Below, one piece after another: positions 48,762 to 58,025 of a stretch of DNA of 64,000 nt. Source of the DNA: Paraburkholderia sp. LEh10 (GTDB lineage Bacteria > Pseudomonadota > Gammaproteobacteria > Burkholderiales > Burkholderiaceae); contig NZ_JAGIPX010000002.1 of NCBI RefSeq assembly GCF_017814945.1, positions 124,001 through 188,000 on the forward strand, written 5' to 3'. The notes under the pieces are model-generated. The model saw nothing but the letters and a program-made list of their open reading frames with translations. It did no database searches and had not been told where the DNA came from. Each line of letters begins with the position of its first letter. The first letter of the stretch is position 1. Position numbers and translations under genes: made by a program.

Positions 48762-49086
48762 AGTGCTCCCAAAACGGGCTCGCGACGTGAGTGTCATCGC
48801 CAGTCTCGCCGACGGCGACGGCCTTGCCCGTCTCAGGTGCGCGTGCAGATCAGGCTCGCAATATACCGCACGGCGCGCGGCGGCCGTCCGCACGGCTCGC
48901 AATGCGCGACGCGTGGATTCGCGCACGACACGCGGCTGTTTCAGCGCGCCTTCGAGGCGCTGGAATCGCGGACGACCGCATCTTTCCCGCGTGCGCCGGC
49001 AACCGATTTGACGTCCGACGAGCGCTGCCTTGCGGGGCCTCGCAACGTCGCACGATGCCACCAATCAGCCAAAATTTCGCCAACAA

Positions 49087-49109
49087 AAAAGCGGCCTGCA
49101 TGGCCGCTT
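49087..49109 (-). terminator. Rho-independent terminator, minus strand
   Basis: On the minus strand, AAGCGGCC-atgca-GGCCGCTT is followed by a T-run (TTTTTTGTTGG). It lies about 20 bp after the stop of the GntR fragment, so it is the original terminator of that gene and marks its 3' end. Confidence 0.85.
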
Positions 49110-49129
49110 CCCGTTGCAACGTCAACCGC

Positions 49130-49285
49130 TCACGGCGCGCGCGTCGCGGCTTCCTCGGCCTGGCTGCTTGCGCGGCGCAAGCGTTCGCGGCTGCTCGACA
49201 GGTGCATGCGCATTGCGGCGCGCGCGCCGTCGGGGTCCTTGCGCGCGATCGCATCGTGCTTCCGTACGCGCATCTCACCGCCGCG
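49130..49285 (-). pseudogene. C-terminal fragment of a FadR-type GntR regulator
   Basis: The minus strand encodes GGEMRVRKHDAIARKDPDGARAAMRMHLSSSRERLRRASSQAEEAATRAP-stop. H-D-A-I and ARAAMRxHL are the last helices of the FCD ligand domain. The upstream part stops at 49285, where the DUF1003 reading starts on the other strand. The rest of the gene is missing. Its terminator is intact at 49087-49109. Confidence 0.78.
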
Positions 49286-49288
49286 TTG

Positions 49289-49839
49289 GGCAGCACTGGT
49301 TCGCGCTGAAAGCGGAGGCGTTCGCGCGCTTCTTCGGCACGCCCGCGTTCCTGCTGTCCCGGACGCTGATCGTCGCAGTGTGGATCGCTTTGAATGTCTG
49401 CGGCATCGCTCATTTCGATGCGTACCCGTTCGTGCTTCTGAACCTCGCGTTCAGTCTTCAATCGGCGTATGCCGCGCCGTTGATCCTGCTTTCGCAAACG
49501 CGCCAGGCTGACCGTGACAAGGCGCTCGCCGATGCGGACGCGCGTCATCGTGAAGCGCTCGCGCTGGCGTCGCAAAGGCGCGGCAAGGCGCTCGCGGACA
49601 AGGCGCTCGCGCATCAGGCCGCGCAGATGCAGGAGCTTCTCACGCAGAACACCGAATTGACGGAACTCACGCGCGAGTTGACGGAACAGATAGCGCGGCT
49701 CACGCAGGATGTCCACGAGAAGCTGACTCGCGAGAAGCACCCGAAGTCTTCGGCTTCCAACGCGCTTCATCGGAAGAGCGAGCCGTTCGAGCCAGATGGA
49801 GCGCCGGCGCAAGATGCACAAGCGCCGGTGCCCGAGTAA
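49289..49839 (+). pseudogene. DUF1003 membrane protein lacking its start
   Basis: The frame from about 49289 encodes WFALKAEAFARFFGTPAFLLSRTLIVAVWIALNVC, AYPFVLLNLAFSLQSAYAAPLILLSQTRQADRDK and a long polar coiled-coil tail, all typical of DUF1003 (two membrane helices). No ATG, GTG or TTG with a ribosome site precedes it; the frame runs in from DNA that belongs to the GntR fragment. The 5' end was therefore lost at a junction near 49286. It might still be translated from an upstream start. Function of the family is unknown. Confidence 0.65.
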
Positions 49840-50021
49840 CGGCGCTTCAGGCTTGGCCAGCTCTCGTCAATACACGATTCGATTCACGCCTTTCGCTTGA
49901 CGCCTCTCGCCTTCGCATGACGCCGCGCATGCGAAGGCGCACGCTTTTATGGTTCGAAGGTTTGACATCGTCTTCGCGCCGCCCGTCGATGTGGTGACGG
50001 CGCATCTGGCGAGACCCACCG

Positions 50022-51140
50022 TCACGCGTTTGCGTGCATTGCGATGGGAAGCTCGATCTGCATTCGCGCGCCGCGTGCCGAAGGCATTTCGCAAGAGATC
50101 GAACCGCCGTGTCCCTCGACGATCGACCGGCAGATGGACAGCCCGAGGCCCATGCCGTCCGCCTTCGTCGTAAAGAACGCGCCGAACAGACGCGCAGCGA
50201 CGTCCGGCGCGACCCCTTCACCCGAGTCCTCGACGGTCACGACGGCGCGCAGCCCGTGCTCGATGCGCGTATGCACCGACAGTTCGCGCGGCCGGTCGTG
50301 AATCGACGACATCGCCTGCAGCCCGTTCACGGCCAGATTGATCAGGACTTGCTGAAGCTGCACGCGATCGCCATTGACCATCAGCTCGCCGGGCGCAAGA
50401 TTCATCTTCACGACCGCACCGTATTTCATCACTTCGGGCTCCAGCAGATCGATCGTCTCGACGACCACGTTGTTGATGCCGAGTGGCGCGAACGCGGGTT
50501 CGCCTTTTCTTGCGAGCGCCCGAATGCGGCGGATGATTTCGCTCGAACGGCGCGCGTTGCTCACCATCGCCTCGAACGCATGGCAGGCTTCGTCGAGATT
50601 GGGCGTATCGCGCCGCAGCCAGCGCAGCCCCGCGTCGCCATGCGCGGTAATGGCGGCCAGCGGCTGGGTGACTTCGTGCGCGATGGAGGCCGCCAGTTCG
50701 CCGAGCATCGTCACACGCGTCGCATGTGCGAGCTCGGCTGTCGAACGGTTGAGCGCTTCATGCGTGCGATTCAGCTCGCGCACCTGCTCCGCGAGGCGCG
50801 CGCCGTCGGCCTGGATGCGCAGCGTCAGCGCAGTGGCCGCGACGATGGCGAAACAGGCGACGGCCGAACGCGCGACGGCCGAATAGGAATCGTGGTGGAG
50901 ATGCCCGATCAAAAAGCCCGCTATCGTCGCGGCGATGCACGCAGCCGCGACGATCAACGTGCCGCGGCGCGAAAACACGGTTGCCGCCAGCATGACGACG
51001 ATCGAGTACAGCACCATCACCGCGGTCGCGAAATGGCCGAACGTCTCGACCCAAAAGACGAACACTGCCAGTGCGCCGGCGAGCGCCAATGTCAGCTTCG
51101 GGTTCTGCTTGCCGAGAAAGGACACGCGTTCGATGTTCAT
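50022..51140 (-). CDS. Membrane sensor histidine kinase
   Basis: A 372-residue kinase. About three N-terminal hydrophobic segments (residues 15-115) replace a periplasmic sensor, and the region between them is too short for one. A HisKA domain has VTMLGELAASIAHEVTQPLAAITAHG (H within AHEV). HATPase_c carries N-box INLAVNGLQAM, G1 EDSGEGV, and G2 DGMGLGLSICRSIVEGHGG. The Q-P-L-A pattern after the His is the NtrB/DctB-like subtype. No response regulator gene is adjacent, so the partner is elsewhere. Confidence 0.88.
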   Translation of the reverse strand: MNIERVSFLGKQNPKLTLALAGALAVFVFWVETFGHFATAVMVLYSIVVMLAATVFSRRGTLIVAAACIAATIAGFLIGHLHHDSYSAVARSAVACFAIVAATALTLRIQADGARLAEQVRELNRTHEALNRSTAELAHATRVTMLGELAASIAHEVTQPLAAITAHGDAGLRWLRRDTPNLDEACHAFEAMVSNARRSSEIIRRIRALARKGEPAFAPLGINNVVVETIDLLEPEVMKYGAVVKMNLAPGELMVNGDRVQLQQVLINLAVNGLQAMSSIHDRPRELSVHTRIEHGLRAVVTVEDSGEGVAPDVAARLFGAFFTTKADGMGLGLSICRSIVEGHGGSISCEMPSARGARMQIELPIAMHANA

Positions 51141-51539
51141 ATCGAGAGAGTCGGAGAATTAGATTCGTCAATTGCGCTGCGGCAGCGGCCGCAACGCAAT
51201 TGCGACACGCCGCCTGGATGCGCAAGTCATCCCCGAAAAAGCGGTCTTTGCGCCGAACGGCATGCTGTCCGCGCGGGACGCCATTTTTGGCACTACATGG
51301 GCGCCCCGACTATGGCTAACACTTGTCGCCAGCATCTATTCCAATGCCGCTTCCGCGTTGCGCGTGGAAATGGCGCCATCAGCCGCGACTGGCGGCGCCT
51401 GTCGATGGCCGCTCATATTCGCGTGTGTGCGCCGCGTCTGCTTTCGATTTGAAGGCTTGGTTGCAGATTCGCACGCGGGCTCGACGATGGTGCGTGGAGG
51501 CGGCTTGCCGCGCGTCACGGCAAGCCCGATGTGAATAGC
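51141..51539. other. Non-coding gap of about 400 bp
   Basis: It lies between the sensor kinase start and the 3' end of the LysR gene. Frames here are short and unmatched. Shared upstream region of the kinase; no hairpin or operator could be recognised. Confidence 0.4.
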
Positions 51540-52511
51540 CTAAGCTGCGACCGGCCGGTCCGCGTGGCTTTCGCGCTTCGGGGCCGTGATGCGCCGCTCT
51601 TCGTTGCCCGCGATTGCAGGCGTCGACTCGAACAGTTCCGCGACCCAGTCCGCAAACACGCGCACCTTTGCGGACAGATGCCGGTTGTTCGGATAGACGA
51701 TCGAAATCGGCTTGGGCTTCGGCTGAAAGTCCGGCAGCACTTCCTGCAAGGAACCATCGCGCAGTTGCGGCGTCACCATGAAGAGCATCGGCTGGATCAA
51801 CCCGAAGCCCTCCAGCCCGCATCTGACATACGCTTCCGAATCGTTGACCGTGATGGTTCCGTTCATGCGCACCTCCGTCGCCTTGCCGTCGACGACGAAG
51901 ATCCACGGCATCGGCCGCGTGCCGTGAACGACGCGGAAATTCACCGCCTGGTGCGAGGCCAGATCGTCGATGTCGCGCGGCTCGCCGTGGCGCTTCAGGT
52001 ATTCGGGCGATGCGCAGGTCACGCGCTTGAGCATGCCGATCCGGCGCGCGACCATCGACGAGTCTTCGAGCGCGCCGGCGCGGATCATGCAGTCGATCCC
52101 TTCCTCGACGGGGTCCACCGGCCTGTCGGACAGCGACAGATCGAGCGTGATGTCGGGATAGCGCTGATGGAAGGTCTGCAACGCGGGAATCACGAGATGG
52201 CGGCCGAGCGAATTCGGCATATGCACGCGCAATGCGCCGCTCGGCTTGCGATTGCCCGCCTGGAAGCTCGCATCCGTTTCAGCGATGTCGCTGATGATGC
52301 GGATGCAGTGCTCGTAATACGCGGCGCCTTCCGGCGTGAGCGACAGCCGGCGCGTGGTGCGGTTCATCAGCCGCACGCCCAGCAACGCTTCGAGATTCTG
52401 GATGGTCGTCGTCACCGACGCGCGCGGCATCCCGAGTTGCTCGGCAGCCCGCGTAAAGCTGTTTGCATCGACCACACGCGTGAAGACTTCCATTGCCTGA
52501 ACGCGGTCCAT
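51540..52511 (-). CDS. LysR-type transcriptional regulator
   Basis: A 323-residue LysR regulator. HTH: MDRVQAMEVFTRVVDANSFTRAAEQLGMPRASVTTTIQNLEALLGVRLMNRTTRRLSLT. The ligand domain has LSDRPVDPVEEGIDCMIRAGALEDSSMVARRI and GLIQPMLFMVTPQLRDGSLQEVLPDF. AAGGGG precedes ATG 52511; the frame is open to 52577 without a better start. It is separate from its neighbours, so its targets are unknown. Confidence 0.9.
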   Translation of the reverse strand: MDRVQAMEVFTRVVDANSFTRAAEQLGMPRASVTTTIQNLEALLGVRLMNRTTRRLSLTPEGAAYYEHCIRIISDIAETDASFQAGNRKPSGALRVHMPNSLGRHLVIPALQTFHQRYPDITLDLSLSDRPVDPVEEGIDCMIRAGALEDSSMVARRIGMLKRVTCASPEYLKRHGEPRDIDDLASHQAVNFRVVHGTRPMPWIFVVDGKATEVRMNGTITVNDSEAYVRCGLEGFGLIQPMLFMVTPQLRDGSLQEVLPDFQPKPKPISIVYPNNRHLSAKVRVFADWVAELFESTPAIAGNEERRITAPKRESHADRPVAA

Positions 52512-52716
52512 GCTATCCCCTTTCGAATTGCAGATTGCAAACGAGACAGCATAAGGCGCGCGGCACGCCAAAAACAAGCTACTTCGCCATTAGCCGGGTT
52601 TGCCGAACAGTTTGACGAATGACGCGGGAAATTGCATCGATGACAACGCCTATGCTTCGTGCCGGCGACGACGCGCGATCACCCGGCGCCAGCGAAGAAC
52701 ATTCGGCGATGGCGCA

Positions 52717-53031
52717 TCAACCGCCGCGATACATCGGATCGATCGTGTCGGACGGCGCGCGTTTGCCGGACTGCGAGCCGCCCGGTTCGCTGCCGCCGAC
52801 GCCCTGGTCACTGCGATCGCCGTGGTCACTGTGGTCGCTGTGGCTCTGGTGCGCCACGCTGCGATGGCTGACGTCCATCGGCATCGATTGAAAGGCTTGG
52901 TCACGTTGCAATAGCGACGCGCCGCTGCCGGCGCGCGTGTCGTATGCGGTGCCGTAGCCGCCCGCGATGGCGGGCGCGGCAAACAGGACGGCACATGCCG
53001 CCGACAGGGCGGCGATCGGTTTCACGTTCAT
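52717..53031 (-). CDS. Small secreted protein with His/Ser/Asp-rich segment
   Basis: A 104-residue precursor of unknown function. Signal peptide MNVKPIAALSAACAVLFAAPAIAG, then GYGTAYDTRAGSGASLLQRDQAFQSMPMD, then a metal-binding-looking stretch HQSHSDHSDHGDRSDQ, and a Gly/Ser tail ending DTIDPMYRGG. GGAG about 7 bases before ATG 53031 supports it. The His/Asp run could bind a divalent metal. It is monocistronic. Confidence 0.7.
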   Translation of the reverse strand: MNVKPIAALSAACAVLFAAPAIAGGYGTAYDTRAGSGASLLQRDQAFQSMPMDVSHRSVAHQSHSDHSDHGDRSDQGVGGSEPGGSQSGKRAPSDTIDPMYRGG

Positions 53032-53498
53032 GGGGACTCCAGTGTGCAGGCCGGGCATTCGAATGAACGGCGATCGGTCCATTCCAGGCCCGCAGCAGCA
53101 TGTGCACGAGCTATGCCAGGCGCTTCCAATCACGCTTTCGCGCGACGTGAACACCCGAAAACAAAAGGCCTCGCGCCCGCTCACGAGCATTTCACTGCGC
53201 GGTTCGCGGGCGGCCGTGTGCGAATTCCGCCAACGATTGCCGAAGCGCTGTGCGCGGCCATCCAACAGGTGGCCGGCACGGTTGCGCACGCAAGGCTTCG
53301 CTCACCGATGCGCGTTGGCGAACCCGCGCATCGAAGCGTTCAGCGCAATGGAGTCCAGTCCAGGCGCGGCGCCCGTTGCCGCGCCATCGGTCGCCAGTCG
53401 CGGCAGCCAGGCAGCGCGCCAGCCGAAATCACGCGCTTGCCGTATCGTATGTCGCACTGGTTTCGCACATCCGTCCAGCTTCAACGAGGGCTTCCATC
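53032..53498. other. Non-coding leader of the flavin monooxygenase
   Basis: About 470 bp without a supported gene. The monooxygenase frame is open from 53250 but the extra 83 residues do not belong to the family. The promoters of both divergent genes should lie here. Confidence 0.4.
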
Positions 53499-54842
53499 AT
53501 GACCTCATCCCGCCAGCTGCATCTCGGCGCTTTCATGCGTCCCGTCAGCCTGCATACGGGCGCATGGCGCTATCCGGGCGCCTTCCCCGACGCCAACTTC
53601 AACATCGCCCACCTCAGGCGCTTCGCCCAGACGCTCGAACGCGCGTGCTTCGACGCGTTCTTCATGGCCGATCATCTGGCCGTGCTGAACATGCCGCCCG
53701 CCGCGCTCAAGCGCAGTCACACCGTCACGTCGTTCGAGCCTTTGACACTGTTGTCCGCGCTGTCAGCCGTGACGGAGCGCATCGGCCTGATCGCGACGTC
53801 ATCGACCACTTTCGACGAGCCCTATCACGTTGCGCGCCGGTTTGCTTCGCTCGACCATCTGAGCGGCGGACGCGCCGGCTGGAATCTCGTGACGACGGCG
53901 AACCCGGACGCGGCCCTCAACTTCGGGCTCGACGAGCACGTCGAGCACGGCGAGCGCTATCACCGCGCGCGCGAGTTCTACGATGTCGTCACGGGGCTAT
54001 GGGACAGCTGGGCCGACGACGCCTTCGTCCGCGATGTCGAAAGCGGCGTCTACGTGGATCCGGAACGGATGCATGTGCTCGGACACAAGGGCGAGCGCCT
54101 GTCGGTGCGCGGCCCGCTGAACATCGCGAGGCCCGTCCAGGGGTGGCCCGTCGTCGTGCAAGCCGGTTCGTCGGAGGCGGGACGCCAAATCGCCGCCGAA
54201 ACGGCCGACGCCGTGTTCGCCGCGCCGCCGTCGCTCGCCGAAGGCAAGCGCTTCTATGCCGATGTGAAAGGCCGCGTCGAGCGCGCAGGCCGCAACCCGG
54301 ACCACCTGAAGATACTGCCCGGCGCGTTCGTCGTCGTCGGCGAGTCGGCCGATGAGGCACGCGAAAAGCGCGCGCTGCTCGATACCCTCGTTCACTACGA
54401 CAGCGGCATCGCATCGCTGTCGATCGCGCTGGGCCACGATGTGTCGCAACTCGATCCCGACGGGCCGCTGCCCGACATCCCGGAGACCAACGCGAGCAAG
54501 AGCGCGCGGCAACGTGTCGTCGACTGGGCGCGCGCCGAACAGTTGACCATTCGTCAGCTTGCACAGCGTATCGGCGGCTATTCGGGACTCGAGATGATCG
54601 GCACACCGGCGACGATCGCCGATCAGATGGAGCAATGGCTGATCGAGCGCGGCTCCGACGGATTCAACGTGATGTTTCCTTATCTGCCCGGCGGGCTCGA
54701 CGATTTCGCCGACAAGGTGGTTCCCGAACTGCAACGGCGCGGGATTTTCCGGCGCGCGTACGAAGGAACGACGTTGCGCGAGCATCTCGGCCTGCCACGG
54801 CCGGACAACCGGTTCTTCGCGCGAACCGCACAGCGCGGGTGA
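53499..54842 (+). CDS. LLM-class flavin-dependent monooxygenase (NtaA/DmoA group)
   Basis: A 447-residue luciferase-like FMNH2-dependent monooxygenase. It has LHLGAFMRPVSLHTGAWRYPGAF, FDAFFMADHLAVLN, SFEPLTLLSALSAVTERIGLIATSSTTFDEPYHVARRFASLDHLSGGRAGWNLVTTANPDAALNFG and a C-terminal GSDGFNVMFPYLPGGLDDFADKVVPELQRRGIF. This is the NtaA/SnaA/DmoA clade, which oxidises chelators, sulfides or sulfonates with FMNH2 supplied by a partner reductase. No flavin reductase is adjacent. ATG 53499 has GAGGG upstream. Substrate unknown; sulfur scavenging is possible given the cysteine synthase nearby. Confidence 0.9.
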   Translation: MTSSRQLHLGAFMRPVSLHTGAWRYPGAFPDANFNIAHLRRFAQTLERACFDAFFMADHLAVLNMPPAALKRSHTVTSFEPLTLLSALSAVTERIGLIATSSTTFDEPYHVARRFASLDHLSGGRAGWNLVTTANPDAALNFGLDEHVEHGERYHRAREFYDVVTGLWDSWADDAFVRDVESGVYVDPERMHVLGHKGERLSVRGPLNIARPVQGWPVVVQAGSSEAGRQIAAETADAVFAAPPSLAEGKRFYADVKGRVERAGRNPDHLKILPGAFVVVGESADEAREKRALLDTLVHYDSGIASLSIALGHDVSQLDPDGPLPDIPETNASKSARQRVVDWARAEQLTIRQLAQRIGGYSGLEMIGTPATIADQMEQWLIERGSDGFNVMFPYLPGGLDDFADKVVPELQRRGIFRRAYEGTTLREHLGLPRPDNRFFARTAQRG

Positions 54843-54881
54843 TCCCGCCGCGCCGTCACGCGATGAACAGCAACCACCCGC

Positions 54882-55733
54882 TCATCGGTCCGATACGGTT
54901 TCCCGAAGGAACTCCACCAGCGCCGACTGCACCGCATTCATCGCGCCTCCTGCGCTGACCAGCGCGAGCTCCGTGGGCGGCAGCCGCGGCAGGTCGAAGC
55001 ACACGCTATGCTCGGGCAGCACCGCCGTCGTCGGCAGCACCGTGATGCCGAGACCGGAAGCAACGGCCGCCTGGATGCCCGTCAGACTTTGGCTGCCGAA
55101 CGCAACGCGCCAGCTGCGCTGCAAATGATCGAGGCTGCGAATCGCGCGCTTGCGATACACGCAGCCTTGCGGAAAGAGCGCGAGGGGAATCGGCTCGCCG
55201 CCCTCGGGCGGCACTTCGACCATCCGGCCGCGTACCCAGACGAGCGCTTCGGGCCACGACGCAAGACATGGGCCGCTGCCCGGCTCGCGCTTGACGAGCG
55301 CGATCTCGATCTCGCCGCCCGCCAGCTTGCGCTGCAGATCGGAGCTCATGCCCGCGACCGTTTCGAGCCGTGCATCGGGCCGCGCCTTGACAAAGCCGGA
55401 GAGCATCGATGCCATGCGCCGGGCGTCGAAATCTTCCGGCACGCCGATGCGGATCGGCGTGCTCGACACGTCGCTGGCGAGCGCGTCCTGCGCTTCCCGC
55501 GACAGCGCGACGAGGCGGCGCGCATATTGCGCGAGCAGCTCGCCGTGCTCGGTCGCGGTCACCTGGTTGCCCGTGCGGTCGCGCATCAGCAGCGTGCGGC
55601 CGACCAGTTCCTCCAGGCGCCGCACCTGTTGGCTGACGGTCGATTGCGTGCGGTGCACGCGGTCGCCGGCGCGCGTAAAGCTGCCTTCGTCGACGACGCA
55701 GATCAGCGTGTTCAGGAGTTCCAGATCTAGCAT
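54882..55733 (-). CDS. LysR-type transcriptional regulator
   Basis: A 283-residue LysR regulator. HTH: MLDLELLNTLICVVDEGSFTRAGDRVHRTQSTVSQQVRRLEELVGRTLLMRDRTGNQVT. A short ligand domain has IRIGVPEDFDARRMASMLSGFV and ASGLGITVLPTTAVLPEHSV. ATG 55733 has GGAG nine bases upstream; 55748 is an alternative. It is divergent from the HAD/aldolase operon with a short AT-rich gap (attttaatttaattt at 55773-55787), so it probably regulates that operon. Confidence 0.9.
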   Translation of the reverse strand: MLDLELLNTLICVVDEGSFTRAGDRVHRTQSTVSQQVRRLEELVGRTLLMRDRTGNQVTATEHGELLAQYARRLVALSREAQDALASDVSSTPIRIGVPEDFDARRMASMLSGFVKARPDARLETVAGMSSDLQRKLAGGEIEIALVKREPGSGPCLASWPEALVWVRGRMVEVPPEGGEPIPLALFPQGCVYRKRAIRSLDHLQRSWRVAFGSQSLTGIQAAVASGLGITVLPTTAVLPEHSVCFDLPRLPPTELALVSAGGAMNAVQSALVEFLRETVSDR

Positions 55734-55850
55734 GGCGGCCCGCTCCATATTTACGTTTCCACTAAGCACCGCATTTTAATTTAATTTCCCAATATCGGCC
55801 GTGCGGCGTAGCCTGCATTCATCTCGACGCCTCCGGAAAAGGAACCGCAC

Positions 55851-56555
55851 ATGTCACTCGACTCTACGCGACGCCCGACGTGGCTCACGTTCGACTGCTA
55901 CGGCACGCTGATTCAATGGGATGAAGGCTTGCAGGACGCCGTCGCGGCCATTCTCGCGGGCAAGCACGCAGCCGCCATCGATCCGCGCGCGCTGATCGCC
56001 GTCTACGACCGTCACGAGCACGCGCTCGAACAAACGCCGCCGCATCGCTCGTTTCGCGAGGTCGCGGGCGAAGCGCTGCGCATCGCGCTCGAAGAATTCA
56101 GGCTGCGCGCCGGCCCCGACGATATCCGCATGCTGACGGAGCGCATCTCCGCGATGCCGCCGTTTCCCGAAGTCGTGAGCACACTGCGCGCGTTGAAGGA
56201 AGCGGGCTTCAGGCTGTGCATCGTGTCCAATACCGACGACGATGTGATCGCAGGCAATGTCGCGCAGCTCGGCGGCCACATCGACCGCGTGATCACCGCG
56301 CAGCAGGCGGGCGCGTACAAGCCCGATCGCCGGCTTTTCGACTATGCTCACGAACAGCTCGGTGTGTCGCGCGACGACGTCGTGCATATTTGCGCGAGCC
56401 CGCATCTCGATCACGCCGCGGCGCGCGATGTCGGCTTTCGCTGCGTCTGGATCGATCGCGGCACGGGGCGCCAGTGCCTACCCGACTACACGCCCGATGC
56501 GACGCTGCCGACACTCGACCGGGTGCCGCCCCTGTTCGCGTCGCTCGGCTGGTAG
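55851..56555 (+). CDS. Haloacid dehalogenase, type II-like
   Basis: A 234-residue HAD-superfamily enzyme. Motif I is LTFDCYGTLIQW (nucleophile Asp), motif II is CIVSNTDDD, Lys in AGAYKPDRRLF and motif IV in ASPHLDHAAARDVGF. The cap between motifs I and II is the helical type of L-2-haloacid dehalogenases, but motif I 'DCYGTL' also occurs in phosphatases. ATG 55851 is supported by GAAAAGGAAC upstream. It is 31 bp upstream of the aldolase gene, so the two are an operon, divergent from the LysR gene. Confidence 0.87.
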   Translation: MSLDSTRRPTWLTFDCYGTLIQWDEGLQDAVAAILAGKHAAAIDPRALIAVYDRHEHALEQTPPHRSFREVAGEALRIALEEFRLRAGPDDIRMLTERISAMPPFPEVVSTLRALKEAGFRLCIVSNTDDDVIAGNVAQLGGHIDRVITAQQAGAYKPDRRLFDYAHEQLGVSRDDVVHICASPHLDHAAARDVGFRCVWIDRGTGRQCLPDYTPDATLPTLDRVPPLFASLGW

Positions 56556-56586
56556 CACCTGCTGGTAACCCATCAAAGGACCCGTC

Positions 56587-57462
56587 ATGGCCCATACGCT
56601 CGACGTCAAGACCTCGGCTGTCACTGCGCGCGCCACGCTCGATTCGGATGCGGTGCGCATTGCCCGCGCCGAGCTGGCTGCCTGTTTCCAGCTCGCCGCG
56701 CAACATGGCTTCGAAGAAGGCGTGTGCAATCATTTCTCGGCTATCGTGCCGGGGCATGACGATCTTTTCTTCGTCAATCCGTACGGCTATGCGTTTTCGG
56801 AAGTCACGGCGTCGCGGCTGCTGATCTGCGATTTCGACGGCAACGTGATCGACGGCGACGGCAAGCCCGAGGCGACGGCGTTCTATATTCATGCGCGTCT
56901 GCATCGCGCGATGCCGCGCGTGAAGGCCGCGTTTCACACGCACATGCCCAACGCGACCGCCTTATGTCTGCTGGAAGGGCCGCCGCTCTTGTGGCTGGGG
57001 CAAACGGCGCTCAAGTTCTATGGCCGCACGGCCGTCGACGAAGACTACAACGGACTCGCGCTCGACACGTCAGAGGGCGAGCGCATCGCGCAGGCAATGG
57101 GCGACGCGGACGTGTTGTTCCTGAAGAATCACGGCGTCATGGTGGCGGGCGCGAGCATCGAGGAAGCATGGGACGACCTGTACTACCTCGAACGGGCAGC
57201 CGAGGTGCAACTCAAGGCGATGCAGACCAACCGGCCGCTCAAACCCGTGCCGCACGACATCGCGCAACGCGCGTACGAGCAGATGCGCGTTGGCGACAAG
57301 GAAAGCGCGCGCGCCCATCTTGACAGCGCGTGCGGCGTCTGCGCCAAGCAGGAAACCGCTTCGACGCATGAGCGCGCGCGGCACGCACATCAACTGGACA
57401 TGCCGTGCATCCGGCGTCCGATGTGCGCGCGTTCCGCTTCGTCCATCAGCGAGAGGAACTGA
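56587..57462 (+). CDS. Class II aldolase/adducin family protein, extended C-terminus
   Basis: A 291-residue zinc aldolase fold. It has CFQLAAQHGFEEGVCNHFSAIVPGHDDLFFVNPYGYAFSEVTASRLLICDFDGN. The zinc-binding His pair is in KAAFHTHMPNATALCLLEG and a later His is in LFLKNHGVMVAG. The final 40 residues (KQETASTHERAR...SSISERN) are unlike the family and overlap the convergent deacylase gene by 73 bp. The native stop has probably been lost. Together with the HAD enzyme it may process a sugar or hydroxy acid; substrate unknown. Confidence 0.85.
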   Translation: MAHTLDVKTSAVTARATLDSDAVRIARAELAACFQLAAQHGFEEGVCNHFSAIVPGHDDLFFVNPYGYAFSEVTASRLLICDFDGNVIDGDGKPEATAFYIHARLHRAMPRVKAAFHTHMPNATALCLLEGPPLLWLGQTALKFYGRTAVDEDYNGLALDTSEGERIAQAMGDADVLFLKNHGVMVAGASIEEAWDDLYYLERAAEVQLKAMQTNRPLKPVPHDIAQRAYEQMRVGDKESARAHLDSACGVCAKQETASTHERARHAHQLDMPCIRRPMCARSASSISERN

Positions 57463-57875
57463 TCGCTGTCCATGTGAACGAGCGCCTCGTGATCGCCGGA
57501 TTCGAAGTACACATCGGGTTGACGGGCGAGGCTTTCGTCGAGATATGTTTTCATGCCGTAGGCCGTGCACACGGGTGGCAATGCGCCGAATTCGCAGTCC
57601 TTGAACAGTTCGCGCAGATCGACTTCTTTCGCGAGCGTGAGACGCCGCCCTGTCTTCGTCCATAGCTCGGATAGTTTTACCGCGTAAGTCGACGGCAGCA
57701 CGGCGGCCACATAGCCTTGTTCGTCTTCGAAGAGCACGGTTTTTGCAAGACGGTCACCGGGAATGTGGGCTGCCGCCGCCGTTTCCATGCTGGAGTGGCT
57801 GTACGGATGTTGCACGATCTCATACCGGGAGTTCTTGCCCGCCAGGCATTCCTGGAGGGTTGTAGACATGGACAT
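57390..57875 (-). CDS. YbaK/aminoacyl-tRNA deacylase-like protein
   Basis: A 161-residue YbaK/ProX-family editing domain. It has QECLAGKNSRYEIVQHPYSHSSMETAAAAHIPGDRLAKTVLFEDEQGYVAAVLPSTYAVKLSELWTKTG and FGALPPVCTAYGMKTYLDESLARQPDVYFESGDHEALVHM. Members hydrolyse misacylated tRNA such as Cys-tRNA(Pro) or Ala-tRNA(Pro). AGGAGGTG close before ATG 57875 supports the start, and a second ATG lies two codons further in. Convergent with, and overlapping, the aldolase gene. Confidence 0.87.
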   Translation of the reverse strand: MSMSTTLQECLAGKNSRYEIVQHPYSHSSMETAAAAHIPGDRLAKTVLFEDEQGYVAAVLPSTYAVKLSELWTKTGRRLTLAKEVDLRELFKDCEFGALPPVCTAYGMKTYLDESLARQPDVYFESGDHEALVHMDSDQFLSLMDEAERAHIGRRMHGMSS

Positions 57876-58025
57876 GGCACACCTCCTGTTGGCAGTCGCA
57901 GTGGACAACGACCAAACGTGATCTCTCAAGCATAGTTCGCCCGCACGCGATGCGTATGCGCACGTCGGCATGGTGTGCTTCGCGCTGCCTCGCGAATGAG
58001 TTCATGCAGTGCGTTCATGCAGTGC

